A stretch of 64,000 nucleotides of DNA from Enterobacterales bacterium (GTDB lineage: Bacteria; Pseudomonadota; Gammaproteobacteria; Enterobacterales; Enterobacteriaceae), in assembly GCA_015654925.1 (NCBI GenBank), contig JAATFX010000051.1, forward strand, positions 1-64,000, given 5' to 3'. The notes below the pieces were generated by a model. The model was not told the DNA's origin. It made no database searches and was given only the letters and a program-made list of their open reading frames with translations. Below, in pieces: positions 44,112 through 54,067 of this stretch. The position numbers and the translations under genes were made by a program. The number at the start of each line of letters is the position of its first letter. Within the stretch, counting starts at the first letter, position 1.

Positions 44112-46196
44112 TCACTTAAGAGGGATAGCTAAAGGTTGTATTCCTAGGGCATCAAGCCAGGAGACGCCTTCAATCACCGGCAGAATATCAACTTTTGCGC
44201 TGGTTAACAACGCAACAGGTAATGTAATATTAATGACAGCACTACCGCCACCGGCGTTTAGCTCAGGAATCGGAGCCCGTAACAAATCTTGCTGAAGCAA
44301 GGTGCCGTCGATGGCCAATCCTCTTATACCCAAATTCACCGGATATAAAGTTCCACTGCCAAGTGGGTTCGCGCTGTGGTTAGTAACGCTAACGTCGATA
44401 TGCCAGAAGGTTTTATCCGCGCTAAGGACCGGTTTGCCGATTAGCGCAACGGTCAGACCCTGATTATCCATGAGAGGCAAGCCGATAAGGTTTGGGTCGG
44501 TGATGGCACGCCAGCGCGAGGCAAAGAGATCATATTCACATAGACCAACTGATATATTATGATTCTTGACGTACGTTGCAACCCTTAGCAGGTAGGTCGA
44601 GTCGGGGCCGAGCTCAAAGTCCCAGTCAGGCGGGTTGAAGGTGGAATAACCATTTAATGTTCGAAGGGCAAAGATTTCCGAGAGCAGCATTGCATCGACA
44701 TTATGCGGATATCGATTGTCATCAATGCCTTTATTGGGTTTAAGATACTCACTAGGTCTTTGGCCGCTTACGTAGAATGACTTGCATTCAGCCGGAGGCG
44801 CAGTAACGCGATCAAAAAAATTCAGTTGCTGTGGTCGGTCGAGAAAATGGTTTTTACCGGTGTTGATTTGTTCCAGCATTAGCAAGCATGCAAGCAAAAC
44901 TGTCAGGATAGCCGTTTTTTGAGCACTAATTTTAGATATATAATAGGATACCAATACCGCCATGGGAAAGATGATAAATAACGCATAACGCGCGGTCACC
45001 CTTAGGCCTTTTCCGCCTGGTATGATCATCCAAACAATTTTCCATAATGAGTGATCGCCAAATTTTATCATCACCATCAATGAAAAGAAGACAGCGATGG
45101 AAAGCCCTCGTATTGCTACGCTTTCCATAGTAAACCGTGATCTTTTCCAAAAATATAATGTGGCAAAAAAGCTGACTATTAATATAATTGGAGGAAATCC
45201 AATCACAAATTCGCCGGTGCGATTTAAGGTGGGATAGTAATTGGAGAACAGGTAATCGCTTAATGAGCCGAATAAAAAATTATCTGAACTTGGGTTAATC
45301 AAATGAGCAAGGCGGGGGGCATAATTTAAAGCCACCTCGAATGAATGCATCCCTGTATTCTTAGCTGCCGGCAGGTAAACTAGCAAGAAGGGTAACAACG
45401 AGATTATGGTTATAATAGCCGGAATGGCTATTTCGGCAATACCTAAACGTATTTTTAAATTCACCTGCGGATGGCGCCATTTTTCCACTACGGTGATAAC
45501 AAAGCAAACAGAGGCTAAGGTAATAGTAAATAGGATAAAAAACCAAGCCATGTAAAAGGTGGTTATTAGCCAAGCACCTATTAGTATTCCGGCGAAAGAA
45601 CCATAAGCGATGGCCTTTTTAGGATCTTTCCCACTGAGTATTAGATTGATGTAACGATGGATAAAAATAGCTAACAATGGACTAAAAGCAATGCTGAATA
45701 ATTGAGCATGGCCCGTTTGTATAATAAGGGCGTTACCTAAAGTAAAAATGACTGCGCCTGTTAATGAAGCTAAGGACGTCAACCCTAGTAGGTTTCGACT
45801 ACGGCAAAAAATATAAAAGGAGGTAAACCCTATAGTTTTTAATACGACATTAACTAAATCGGATGATAAAAAAAGGTCAACATTCAACATCCTGAAAAAT
45901 GAGTGAATCAAGCCATAGAGGAAGTAACCGTCATTATAACCGAGCGTATCAGCATAGGGATAAAAGTAACCAATGATATTCCAATGGGATTTACCTAAAA
46001 AAAAGTTATGCCAGTGTTCTAACAAGCTGATTTCAATGAGCCCGTCTAACCGGTCCCCGGTTAGTATGGTGAACCCTGATGAGATTTGTGCATGGAAAAG
46101 AAAGCCCATAACTCCTAAAAAAATGAGAATAACTATAAAAATTTCATTAAGGGAAATTTTGGATTTATCAACTACCGCTGGTGCAGAGTTACGCAT
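44112..46196 (-). CDS. large membrane protein, candidate GT-C-type glycosyltransferase of the gtr-like cassette
   Basis: A 694-residue protein. About 11-13 membrane segments cover residues 18-440, with an acidic DRLDG early periplasmic loop as in GT-C enzymes. A soluble C-terminal part (about 450-694) is periplasmic by topology and ends in a beta-rich stretch. Position between a GtrB-like transferase and a GtrA-like flippase is that of the serotype-specific third gene (gtrC/gtrX type) of Gtr systems, which moves the lipid-linked sugar onto the target glycan. The sequence itself is not one I recognise. The gene is markedly AT-rich compared with its neighbours and overlaps the GtrB-like gene by 8 bases. 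Confidence 0.72.
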   Translation of the reverse strand: MRNSAPAVVDKSKISLNEIFIVILIFLGVMGFLFHAQISSGFTILTGDRLDGLIEISLLEHWHNFFLGKSHWNIIGYFYPYADTLGYNDGYFLYGLIHSFFRMLNVDLFLSSDLVNVVLKTIGFTSFYIFCRSRNLLGLTSLASLTGAVIFTLGNALIIQTGHAQLFSIAFSPLLAIFIHRYINLILSGKDPKKAIAYGSFAGILIGAWLITTFYMAWFFILFTITLASVCFVITVVEKWRHPQVNLKIRLGIAEIAIPAIITIISLLPFLLVYLPAAKNTGMHSFEVALNYAPRLAHLINPSSDNFLFGSLSDYLFSNYYPTLNRTGEFVIGFPPIILIVSFFATLYFWKRSRFTMESVAIRGLSIAVFFSLMVMIKFGDHSLWKIVWMIIPGGKGLRVTARYALFIIFPMAVLVSYYISKISAQKTAILTVLLACLLMLEQINTGKNHFLDRPQQLNFFDRVTAPPAECKSFYVSGQRPSEYLKPNKGIDDNRYPHNVDAMLLSEIFALRTLNGYSTFNPPDWDFELGPDSTYLLRVATYVKNHNISVGLCEYDLFASRWRAITDPNLIGLPLMDNQGLTVALIGKPVLSADKTFWHIDVSVTNHSANPLGSGTLYPVNLGIRGLAIDGTLLQQDLLRAPIPELNAGGGSAVINITLPVALLTSAKVDILPVIEGVSWLDALGIQPLAIPLK

Positions 46197-47175
46197 CTTG
46201 GTTGGACTCCTTCCCTGATATGCTGTTGGCGATGGAAAGGTAAAATAATCGTTTGAATTCGCGACGACCAGTAGTCACACTTTCCAGTATCAATCCGGTG
46301 ATAAAAGAAATAGCGGAAAAAATCAATAATCCAGTTGATAGCACGGCGGTAGGCAGGCGTGGCACCAGGCCGGTTTGGATATATTCTTCTATCAGCGGTA
46401 GGGAGAAAATTATGCCCGTTATGGCGAATAGTATTGCCAGGATGCCATAAAAGAAGAACGGCCGCTCACCTGCATAGAGTTTGATAATGGTTCTTAATAT
46501 GCGTGCTCCGTCACGGTAGGTGCTGAGTTTGCTATCCGAGCCATCCATCCGGGCATAGTAAGGCGTTTCCATTTCCCCATAGGGCATGCGCAGTTCCAAG
46601 GCATGCACGGTCAGCTCTGTCTCGGTCTCAAACCCTTTTGCCATGGCGGGAAAGGATTTTGCATAGCGCTTTGAAAAAACCCGATAACCTGACAACATAT
46701 CGGTAAACTCACCGCCAAAAATACTTTTCACGCAGCCGGTGAGCACTTTGTTGCCCAAGGTGTGTCCGGCACGGTACGCCTCTTTGAATTCATGCACACG
46801 TATACCGACCACCATGTCCAAACGCTCGGCGATCAGTTTATCAATCAACTTGGGACAGCTTGCAGCATCATAGGTGGCGTCGCCGTCAACCATGACATAC
46901 ACATCCGCGGCCACGTCGGCGAACATTCGCCGTACCACATTGCCTTTGCCTTTTTGCCGTACGGTTAACACTTCTGCGCCAGCAGCTTTCGCCACGTCGG
47001 CGGTGCCGTCAGTGGAATTATTATCAAAAACGCAGATGGCGGCGGCAGGCAGGGCCAATCGAAAATCTTCAATAACTTTAGAGATTGATATGGCTTCATT
47101 ATAACAAGGTATAATTACGGCAACTTTAACGCTAACACGACTATTCATAATGTCATTCACTGTAATAACATCCAT
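46189..47175 (-). CDS. GtrB-like family 2 glycosyltransferase
   Basis: A 328-residue enzyme: an N-terminal GT-A domain with VAVIIPCYNEAISISKVIEDF, VFDNNSTDGTADVAKAAGAEV and the DGDAT metal motif, followed by two hydrophobic segments (about 240-300) that anchor it, as in DPM1/GtrB proteins. It should load a sugar from a nucleotide donor onto undecaprenyl phosphate at the cytoplasmic face. ATG at 47148 (MNSRVSV) is an alternative start; neither start has a clear ribosome-binding site. It heads the cassette with the large membrane protein and GtrA-like flippase. Confidence 0.88.
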   Translation of the reverse strand: MDVITVNDIMNSRVSVKVAVIIPCYNEAISISKVIEDFRLALPAAAICVFDNNSTDGTADVAKAAGAEVLTVRQKGKGNVVRRMFADVAADVYVMVDGDATYDAASCPKLIDKLIAERLDMVVGIRVHEFKEAYRAGHTLGNKVLTGCVKSIFGGEFTDMLSGYRVFSKRYAKSFPAMAKGFETETELTVHALELRMPYGEMETPYYARMDGSDSKLSTYRDGARILRTIIKLYAGERPFFFYGILAILFAITGIIFSLPLIEEYIQTGLVPRLPTAVLSTGLLIFSAISFITGLILESVTTGRREFKRLFYLSIANSISGKESNQDA

Positions 47176-47811
47176 TTAACATGCCGATATAATCAGCTGC
47201 TAAGCTATTGACTTTATAGTTAACGATTTACAGGTTATCTCCTGCGTTCGTGGATAACATAAGCCCGACGCATGAGCAGGAGAGGGATTATCATTAACTT
47301 TTCATCGGTTTATACCAACCGGGCGGTGCATAAGACCTTCGCCGTCGGTCAGGTCGGACGAATTGTAGCTAACTTTACGTGAACATTACAGTGTTGGCGA
47401 TTTAATTACAGTTTGGTCGCTAATTATTATTGTTTTGCTGAAGAGTGCAATTCATGAACTTGATGGCAGCAACACAACGCGGTCAGTATTGATGGTTATA
47501 AATTCAGCATTTATGCTTAATCCAAAAGCAAAAAAATGCCAGTAAATGTTGCGCTAGGCGTGGTGAAGAAACATGCAAGGATAATAACTACAGCTAACAT
47601 TTTAGTATGCAGTCCCGCGCCTCTCATAGCGACAAAGACCACCATATTACCTATAGACTTAAGGCGAAAAACTATCAATCGCCGATGTCGAAAACGAAAG
47701 AAATGTAAAATTTAGCCTCAAATTTTCACTATATTAGGCATTCATGGACAAAATAGCGTATTAACAATTAAAATAAATGAATTTTTTGACGGATAAGAAT
47801 GGGCGCCCACA
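47176..47811. other. intergenic region between the gtr-like cassette and sbcB
   Basis: About 640 bases, AT-rich toward sbcB. It should hold divergent promoters for the glycan cassette (minus) and sbcB (plus). No gene, integrase remnant or attachment site was found by eye. Confidence 0.4.
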
Positions 47812-49233
47812 GTGAAGAACAAAGATAACAAGCCTACATTTCTGGTGCATGACTACGAAACCTTCGGCAAGCATCCGGCCCTAGACCGGCCGGCGCAGTT
47901 CGCGGGGGTGCGCGCCGATTTGGACTTTGAGCCGCTGGATGAACCGCAGGTGTTTTTCTGCAAACCGGCGGATGACTATCTGCCGGACCCGGAAGCGGTG
48001 TTGATTACCGGCATCACCCCGCAGCAGGCCGCCCGTGAAGGGGTAAGCGAGGCGGAGTTTGCCCGGCGCATCCATGCCATGTTCAGCGTACCCGATACGT
48101 GCATCCTGGGTTATAACAATATCCGCTTTGATGATGAAGTGACCCGCGCCATTTTTTACCGCAATTTTTACGATCCCTACGCTTATAGCTGGCAACAGGG
48201 CAATTCACGCTGGGATCTGCTGGATGTGATGCGCGCCTGCTATGCGCTGCGTCCCGAAGGCATCAATTGGCCGCTTAACGATGACGGGCTGCCCAGCTTT
48301 CGCCTGGAACACCTGACCCGGGCCAACGGCGTGGAACATACCCACGCCCATGATGCGATGGCCGATGTCGATGCCACGCTCGCCATGGCCAAGCTGGCCC
48401 GGCAGGCGCAGCCAAAGCTGTTTGACTATCTGTATCAGCACCGCGGCAAGCAGAAGCTGAAAACCCTGGTGGATGTGGCCGCCATGAAACCGCTGGTCCA
48501 CGTGTCGGGCATGTTCGGCGCCGGGCGCGGCAATACCAGCTGGATTGCGCCGCTGGCCTGGCATCCGGAAAACCAGAACGCGCTGATCGTCTGCGATTTG
48601 GCCGGCGATATGGACGTGTTGCTGGATCTGGATGCGGACGCGTTGCGCACGCGCTTATATACGCGCCGGGATCGCCTGGGCGAAGCGGCGGCGGTGCCGA
48701 TTAAACTGGTGCATATCAATAAGTGCCCGGTGCTGGCCCCCGCCAATACGCTGCGGCCGGAAGACGCGGAGCGGCTGGGCATCGATCGCCAACGCTGCCT
48801 GCAAAACCTGCAGTTGCTGCGCCAGCATCCCGAAGTGCGTGAAAAACTGGTGGCGCTGTTTGCCGAAGCAGAACCTTTCGCCGGCTCGGATAATGTGGAC
48901 GCCCAGCTCTATGACGGTTTTTTCAGCGATGCCGACCGCACGGCGATGGGCATCATCCTGGAAACCGACCCGGTCAACCTGCCGGCGCTGGATATCAGTT
49001 TTGCCGACCCGCGCCTTGAAGAGCTGCTGTTTCGCTACCGGGCGCGTAATTTCCCGCAGACCCTGGACGACAGCGAGCAACGCCGCTGGCTGGAGTACCG
49101 AAAAACCCGCTTTAGCGCCGAGACGCTGGAAACCTATGTGGCGAATCTTGAGCGACTTTATATCGAGCATGCGGAAGATGAACATAAAACGCGGCTGCTC
49201 AAGGCATTATTTGAGTATATGCAACAACTATGA
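47812..49233 (+). CDS. sbcB: exodeoxyribonuclease I (SbcB)
   Basis: A 473-residue DEDDh exonuclease. Catalytic D14 and E16 lie in VHDYETFGKHPALDRPAQFAG, with the downstream DAMADVDATLAMAKL carrying the conserved His-x4-Asp region; GNTSWIAPLAWHPEN and NFPQTLDDSEQRRWLEYR follow as in E. coli SbcB. It degrades single-stranded DNA 3'-5' in recombination and mismatch repair. The start is a GTG. It is backbone DNA inserted between the two AT-rich membrane-protein genes. Confidence 0.97.
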   Translation: MKNKDNKPTFLVHDYETFGKHPALDRPAQFAGVRADLDFEPLDEPQVFFCKPADDYLPDPEAVLITGITPQQAAREGVSEAEFARRIHAMFSVPDTCILGYNNIRFDDEVTRAIFYRNFYDPYAYSWQQGNSRWDLLDVMRACYALRPEGINWPLNDDGLPSFRLEHLTRANGVEHTHAHDAMADVDATLAMAKLARQAQPKLFDYLYQHRGKQKLKTLVDVAAMKPLVHVSGMFGAGRGNTSWIAPLAWHPENQNALIVCDLAGDMDVLLDLDADALRTRLYTRRDRLGEAAAVPIKLVHINKCPVLAPANTLRPEDAERLGIDRQRCLQNLQLLRQHPEVREKLVALFAEAEPFAGSDNVDAQLYDGFFSDADRTAMGIILETDPVNLPALDISFADPRLEELLFRYRARNFPQTLDDSEQRRWLEYRKTRFSAETLETYVANLERLYIEHAEDEHKTRLLKALFEYMQQL

Positions 49234-49353
49234 AAATCCGGGCGTTGTTGCCGCGTATGGCAAAGCAATGCCCCGGACTCGCTCAAGCCTAACCCCACCG
49301 CCCAATTTTAATGCATTGTAAAAAAATTCACTACGGCAATAGAGATAAACCAC

Positions 49354-51282
49354 ATGAGAAACGTTGAGTACCATGGAAGGAACCTAATACGGCACCCATT
49401 TTTTCTGGCATTCACTATTATTATTGGTGTCTTGTTAAGTTACTATTTTGTTTCGATAAATTTCAGTGCCGACAACGACGTTGCAAACTCGGCTATCGTG
49501 TGGCATGAAATCGAACAATATGGCTTTTCCGTATTATCCCAGTGGCGTCCCACACCGGATAACTGGTACTTTTCTACGTATCCGATCCATTTTTTAATAT
49601 TCGAACTCACGGGTTCTTCTTCAGCACGGATCATCAAATTCATCGAAATATTTCAAGTTTTTCTGGCTGCATTTATCGCCACGCTGATCTGTTATAGAAA
49701 AACTCAGAGCCACTATGCTTTATTATTGATTCCTTTCTTTTGCGGACTGTCTGCGTTTGCCTACAGTGTCGCCTATATTTCTCATCCTTTTTCGCATAAC
49801 CTGACCAACGTCTATGGTTTATTGTGTATTTACCTGTATATGGTTAAACCAAAAACGGTAAATTTATATTATGAAACGAGAATTTGTGCCCTGATACTTA
49901 TTGCCTCCATATCCGATCCCTGGTTTCAGGCAGCCTATTATCTGCCACTCTTCCTGACCAGCATCTATAGCGTGTTCCTTGCCGGGACGCAGGCAAAAAA
50001 AAGCATCATCCCATTGTTTATAACCGGAATTATTTTATTTACCCATCTGATCGAACGGACGCTGCATTTACCCGTGGCGCGGTTCTCCCTGGGTTCGCCT
50101 GAGCAAATGCTGTCAAACGCCTACTGGTTCTTGGTAGGTTTGGGCGGCAGCCTGAATTTCTTTTTTGTACAAACCGATAATCTCAATATTTTTTCCTCTA
50201 TTATCATCATCATTCTCTATTTTTATGCGCTGATGATAAATAAGAAACGCGATACGATAGATTTAGTTGTCTTTCTTTCACTGGCAGGCATTACCTCCGC
50301 ATTTATTTTGAGCAATGTACCGGGTGCACCTTTCAGCGCGCGTTTTTTTGTCAACATCATATATCTATCCATTATCGTCATCTTTACGAGCGCTCTGATC
50401 AATACAAAAAAATGGCTACTGGCCGCTATGGCCATACTTTTCATGTCCGGTGTTTATTCTCATTGGCACGCTGCCATAAATAGTTCAGATCGGAGCACGG
50501 CGGAATTACATGCGTTTCTGGAGAAAAATAAACTCTATTACGGCTTCGGTCCCTATTGGGGCAGCAAGGCCCTAGCTATTACTTGGGATAGCGGGTGGAA
50601 AATAAATATCCGCCCTGTCTCTTTTGATAAAATCAATGGATTCATGAAACTTGGCGGCCGTTCCCAATCTTTTGATTATTGGTATATTCCTGAAAATAAC
50701 GAAGCTCCGCAAAGACAGTTTATTGCCTTGGCGTCAGAAGGTGAAGAGTGTCCAAATTTACAACTATGCCTCGACGGTGTGGTTAAACAGTTTGGCGAGC
50801 CAGCGGAAAAGCTGATTTTTAACAATATTTTATTCTATATTTACAATAGACCTATTATTGCCTATTCGGTCCCCGAGTTAACATCCGCAGGGGATATCCA
50901 GTTTGGGTGGGAATATAATAACTATATCTGGCAGGGCTGGGATCAACCTGAACCGAGACTCCGTTGGACCGACGGTCGGTCTTCGGAAATATTATTGCAT
51001 CAAGCCTCGCCTTGGCATCAGGGTACTTTTTTAATTTCAGCAACAAGTTATCAGCCACTACAGGGTACCATATTCTATAACGGCGTTAAGATCAAAGAGT
51101 TAGATTTGCAACCTGGGGAGCAAAATATTCATTTCAACATTGATAACCAAGGAACCAGCAACGGTGAAATCAAGATAACATTTTCATTCGATGCGGTAAA
51201 AAGCCAGCGTGAAATGGGCATTGGAACGGAGCGAAAAAAACGCGGCCTGGCCTTTAAAACCATCACTTACAGCTTTAATTGA
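49354..51282 (+). CDS. large membrane protein with periplasmic beta-rich C-terminus, function unknown
   Basis: A 642-residue protein. About nine to ten membrane segments lie within residues 16-380, with an early D-rich loop (NFSADNDVANSAIVWHEIE) typical of GT-C-type enzymes. The remainder (about 390-642) is soluble and predicted periplasmic, ending in a beta-rich region with alternating hydrophobic strands. The gene is AT-rich, unlike the sbcB gene before it. It stands alone on the plus strand. A glycan-modifying or lipid-modifying transferase is plausible, but no family was recognised. Confidence 0.65.
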   Translation: MRNVEYHGRNLIRHPFFLAFTIIIGVLLSYYFVSINFSADNDVANSAIVWHEIEQYGFSVLSQWRPTPDNWYFSTYPIHFLIFELTGSSSARIIKFIEIFQVFLAAFIATLICYRKTQSHYALLLIPFFCGLSAFAYSVAYISHPFSHNLTNVYGLLCIYLYMVKPKTVNLYYETRICALILIASISDPWFQAAYYLPLFLTSIYSVFLAGTQAKKSIIPLFITGIILFTHLIERTLHLPVARFSLGSPEQMLSNAYWFLVGLGGSLNFFFVQTDNLNIFSSIIIIILYFYALMINKKRDTIDLVVFLSLAGITSAFILSNVPGAPFSARFFVNIIYLSIIVIFTSALINTKKWLLAAMAILFMSGVYSHWHAAINSSDRSTAELHAFLEKNKLYYGFGPYWGSKALAITWDSGWKINIRPVSFDKINGFMKLGGRSQSFDYWYIPENNEAPQRQFIALASEGEECPNLQLCLDGVVKQFGEPAEKLIFNNILFYIYNRPIIAYSVPELTSAGDIQFGWEYNNYIWQGWDQPEPRLRWTDGRSSEILLHQASPWHQGTFLISATSYQPLQGTIFYNGVKIKELDLQPGEQNIHFNIDNQGTSNGEIKITFSFDAVKSQREMGIGTERKKRGLAFKTITYSFN

Positions 51283-51368
51283 TCTCCGTCCCGGCCCGAA
51301 GACCAGGAGTTTCTACCGCGTTCACATAAGTGCCTGACTGCATCGATCCAATGCGGCAGGCCCTCCCG

Positions 51369-52817
51369 CTAGACGTTTTTCAACATCCAGTCGATTTCGG
51401 TTTCCGTCACCAAACGCTCGAAATAGTTCAGCTCCGCCTGCTTGCAGGCATGGAATACCTGACAGAAGCGCTCCCCCAGCAGTGACGGCAATACCGGGTT
51501 GTCCCGAAACATTCGCAGCGCTTCGCTTTGACGCAGCGGCAGCGGTTTACCTTCACCGATCCCGCCGCTGCCGGTGACCTGCGCCGGCAGCGGCAGCGGG
51601 TTATCAAGCCCATGCACCACGCCGGCCAGCGCCGCGGCCAACGCCAAATACGGATTGGCGTCCGCACCGGCCACCCGGTATTCCACCCGATGATTTTGCC
51701 GGTCGCTACAGGGAATGCGCAGCGCCGCCGTGCGGTTATTTACCCCCCAGGTGGCCCGGGTGGGCACATACATGCCCGGCTGGAAACGCCGGAAGGCGTT
51801 GACATTGGGGGCCAGCAGCGCCATGGACGCCGGCATTAAATCCAGCATTCCGGCCAGCACGCGGCGCATCAGATCGGAATTGCCGCCGTCCTGGTTTGAC
51901 AAGGCATTATTGCCCAGGCGGTCGAGCAGGCTGAGATGAATATGCATGCCGCTGCCCGCAAAAGCCGCATACGGTTTGGCCATAAACGTGGCGTCCATAC
52001 CGCTTTTTTCCGCCGCCAGCCGCACCAGCCGTTTCAATTGCAAGGCGCGATCGCAGGCTTTCAGCGGATCGTCGCAATGGTGCAGATTGATCTCGAACTG
52101 GCCCGGCGCCGACTCCGCCACCGCGCCGGTGGCGGCCAGTTTTTGCAACTGGGCCAGCCGGTCGATTTCCTTGAGCACATCGGCGAAGATATCCAGATTA
52201 TCCAGGGAATACACCTGGCAGCGCGTATGGCGCTCGCCGGTATGCGGCGCACACGGCGGCTGCAATAAACCGCCCGCGTCGCGCCGTTTATCCACCAGGT
52301 AGAATTCCAGTTCTACCGCCGCCACCGGCGAAATACCGCGCCGCCGCACGGCCTGCAACACCCGGGCCAGCACATTGCGCGGCGCCACGTCAAAAGCGGC
52401 GCCGTCTTCATCACGCATGGTCAGCAATAACTGGGCGGTCGTTTCAGGATCGGCGGCGGACGGGATAAGGCTACCGGCCACCGGCACGCACATCAGATCC
52501 GGCTCGCCTTTTTCCTGGCCGAGACCGGCCGCTTCCACGGTGTGGCCGTAGAGGTTGATGGCAAATATCGAAGCGGGGAAATAACATCCGGCTTCAAGAG
52601 TAAACAGGCCGGCAATGGGGAGGCGTTTACCGCGAAAACAACCGTTAAGATCGGTGAGGAGAATATCGACGTGCTGGGTCTGGGGGTGGCGTTCCAGGTA
52701 AGAAGCCATCTCACGCTGGAACGCGCTGGTTCGATGCTCACTTACCGGCCTGCCCTGGCGCAGCGGCGCAGTCGCGTCCGGCGCCGGGAATGTGTCGACT
52801 GCTACGAGATTTTGCAT
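51369..52817 (-). CDS. puuA: gamma-glutamylputrescine synthetase (PuuA)
   Basis: A 482-residue glutamine-synthetase-family enzyme (472 in E. coli PuuA), close over its whole length: TDLNGCFRGKRLPI, GCYFPASIFAIN, ESAPGQFEINLHH, GSGMHIHLSL, RRFQPGMYVPTRATWG, RIPCSDRQNHRVEYRVAGADANPYLA and ending ETEIDWMLKNV. It ligates glutamate to putrescine, the first step of putrescine breakdown. The other puu genes are not here. It occupies the place between sbcB and yeeZ where E. coli K-12 has plaP, a putrescine importer gene. Confidence 0.95.
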   Translation of the reverse strand: MQNLVAVDTFPAPDATAPLRQGRPVSEHRTSAFQREMASYLERHPQTQHVDILLTDLNGCFRGKRLPIAGLFTLEAGCYFPASIFAINLYGHTVEAAGLGQEKGEPDLMCVPVAGSLIPSAADPETTAQLLLTMRDEDGAAFDVAPRNVLARVLQAVRRRGISPVAAVELEFYLVDKRRDAGGLLQPPCAPHTGERHTRCQVYSLDNLDIFADVLKEIDRLAQLQKLAATGAVAESAPGQFEINLHHCDDPLKACDRALQLKRLVRLAAEKSGMDATFMAKPYAAFAGSGMHIHLSLLDRLGNNALSNQDGGNSDLMRRVLAGMLDLMPASMALLAPNVNAFRRFQPGMYVPTRATWGVNNRTAALRIPCSDRQNHRVEYRVAGADANPYLALAAALAGVVHGLDNPLPLPAQVTGSGGIGEGKPLPLRQSEALRMFRDNPVLPSLLGERFCQVFHACKQAELNYFERLVTETEIDWMLKNV

Positions 52818-52930
52818 AGATTACCCGCTCAAGCATCCTGTCTTCATACATTGGCGGACAGCAAACCGGCCTGCGCGAAATTACGCCTGCTTTAAAAACA
52901 TAGCGGTTACCCCGTTCCTTGGCAAATTTA

Positions 52931-53764
52931 CTACGACAACCTCATCGGCATTAGCGCCGGATCGGGATATAAATATTCAAACCCCAATTCACGGCAAATC
53001 CGGCTGCCGTCGATAATCTTGCCGGTGTCGCGCTCATCGGCGGCCAAATACTCCGGCGGCGCCAGATCCAGTTCACGCGCCCGATCCGGGTAATAGTCGC
53101 GTTTTGCCGGATGGCGCGGCGCGCATATATTATAAATATGCCCGCCCTTGGGCAGCTTGAGCAATTGCTCGATGGCCGCAATTACATCCGATTGATGCAC
53201 CAGGTTCACGCCGTGGGAACCTCCCGCCAGACCGGTTTTACCGGCCAGAAACCGCCCGGGATGGCGGCTTGGCCCCACCAGCCCGGCCAGCCGCAGGATA
53301 TCCACCGACGTGTTGGGCAACCGGTGCAACCAGCGTTCCAGCTCCACCAGGGAAATCGCCGACGGCGTCACCGGCGCCAGCGGGCTATCTTCGCGCAGGG
53401 TGCCCCGCGCCTCGCCGTAGACCGAGGTGGAGCTGGTGAAGATAATACGCGGCACGCCAAAGGCCAGGGCGCTGTCCACCACCTGCTGCACCGCCAGGCA
53501 GTATTGATCGGCGCGCTCCGTGGTGCGCCCGGCCGGCAGGGTAACCACCAGCGCGTCAACCTGGAACAGCGCCGCCAGATCGTCCTGTTCGGCGTTGATT
53601 TCCGGCGTCAGCAATAGCGGATAGCATTCCACGCCGCACATGCGGGCCGCTTCCACGCCGTCGGGGGTGGTCTTGGTGCCGGTGACCCGATAACCCCGGG
53701 CAAGCAGCGAAAGCGCCAGCGGCATTCCCAGCCAGCCTAAACCGACGATGGCAATTTTTTTCAT
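52931..53764 (-). CDS. yeeZ: NAD(P)-binding epimerase-like protein YeeZ
   Basis: A 277-residue short-chain dehydrogenase/epimerase-type Rossmann protein. It matches E. coli YeeZ closely: MKKIAIVGLGWLGMPLALSL, IIFTSSTSVYGEA, LRLAGLVGPSRHPGRF, GVNLVHQSDVI, KGGHIYNICAPRHPAK, GKIIDGSRICRELGFEY. No catalytic role is established. It is the conserved neighbour upstream of the his operon, divergent from it. Confidence 0.95.
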   Translation of the reverse strand: MKKIAIVGLGWLGMPLALSLLARGYRVTGTKTTPDGVEAARMCGVECYPLLLTPEINAEQDDLAALFQVDALVVTLPAGRTTERADQYCLAVQQVVDSALAFGVPRIIFTSSTSVYGEARGTLREDSPLAPVTPSAISLVELERWLHRLPNTSVDILRLAGLVGPSRHPGRFLAGKTGLAGGSHGVNLVHQSDVIAAIEQLLKLPKGGHIYNICAPRHPAKRDYYPDRARELDLAPPEYLAADERDTGKIIDGSRICRELGFEYLYPDPALMPMRLS

Positions 53765-53959
53765 TCTTCCTCACTCTCTAAATACTGACGCTGCAGGCGC
53801 TGACCCTTCAGGCGCTGACGCTCATACGGCGATGTCGATTACCCATGCTAATTTTACGCTTTGGCGCCCACAAATGCTCGATTCACCCAAAACAATTGTT
53901 CGTGACGGCAAAAACCGGCATGCCGGCAAAAAAAGTTGCACTTGTTTTGCACTTCTTAC

Positions 53960-53988
53960 TTGCACTTCCGACTAAAGATCGTTAGCTT
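53960..53988 (+). promoter_or_regulatory. his operon promoter
   Basis: TTGCAC at 53960-53965, a 17-base spacer and TAGCTT at 53983-53988 match the layout of the E. coli his promoter, whose -10 is TAGGTT. Transcription would start about 53995, some 75 bases before the hisL start codon. The TTGCACTT containing the -35 is the third of three copies (53936, 53947, 53960). Confidence 0.75.
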
Positions 53989-54067
53989 AAATACGCAGAT
54001 GACTTATCGTATCAATACTATTTGCACAGCATAGCTACCAAAACTATGCGGCGCTACGGAAACCATA

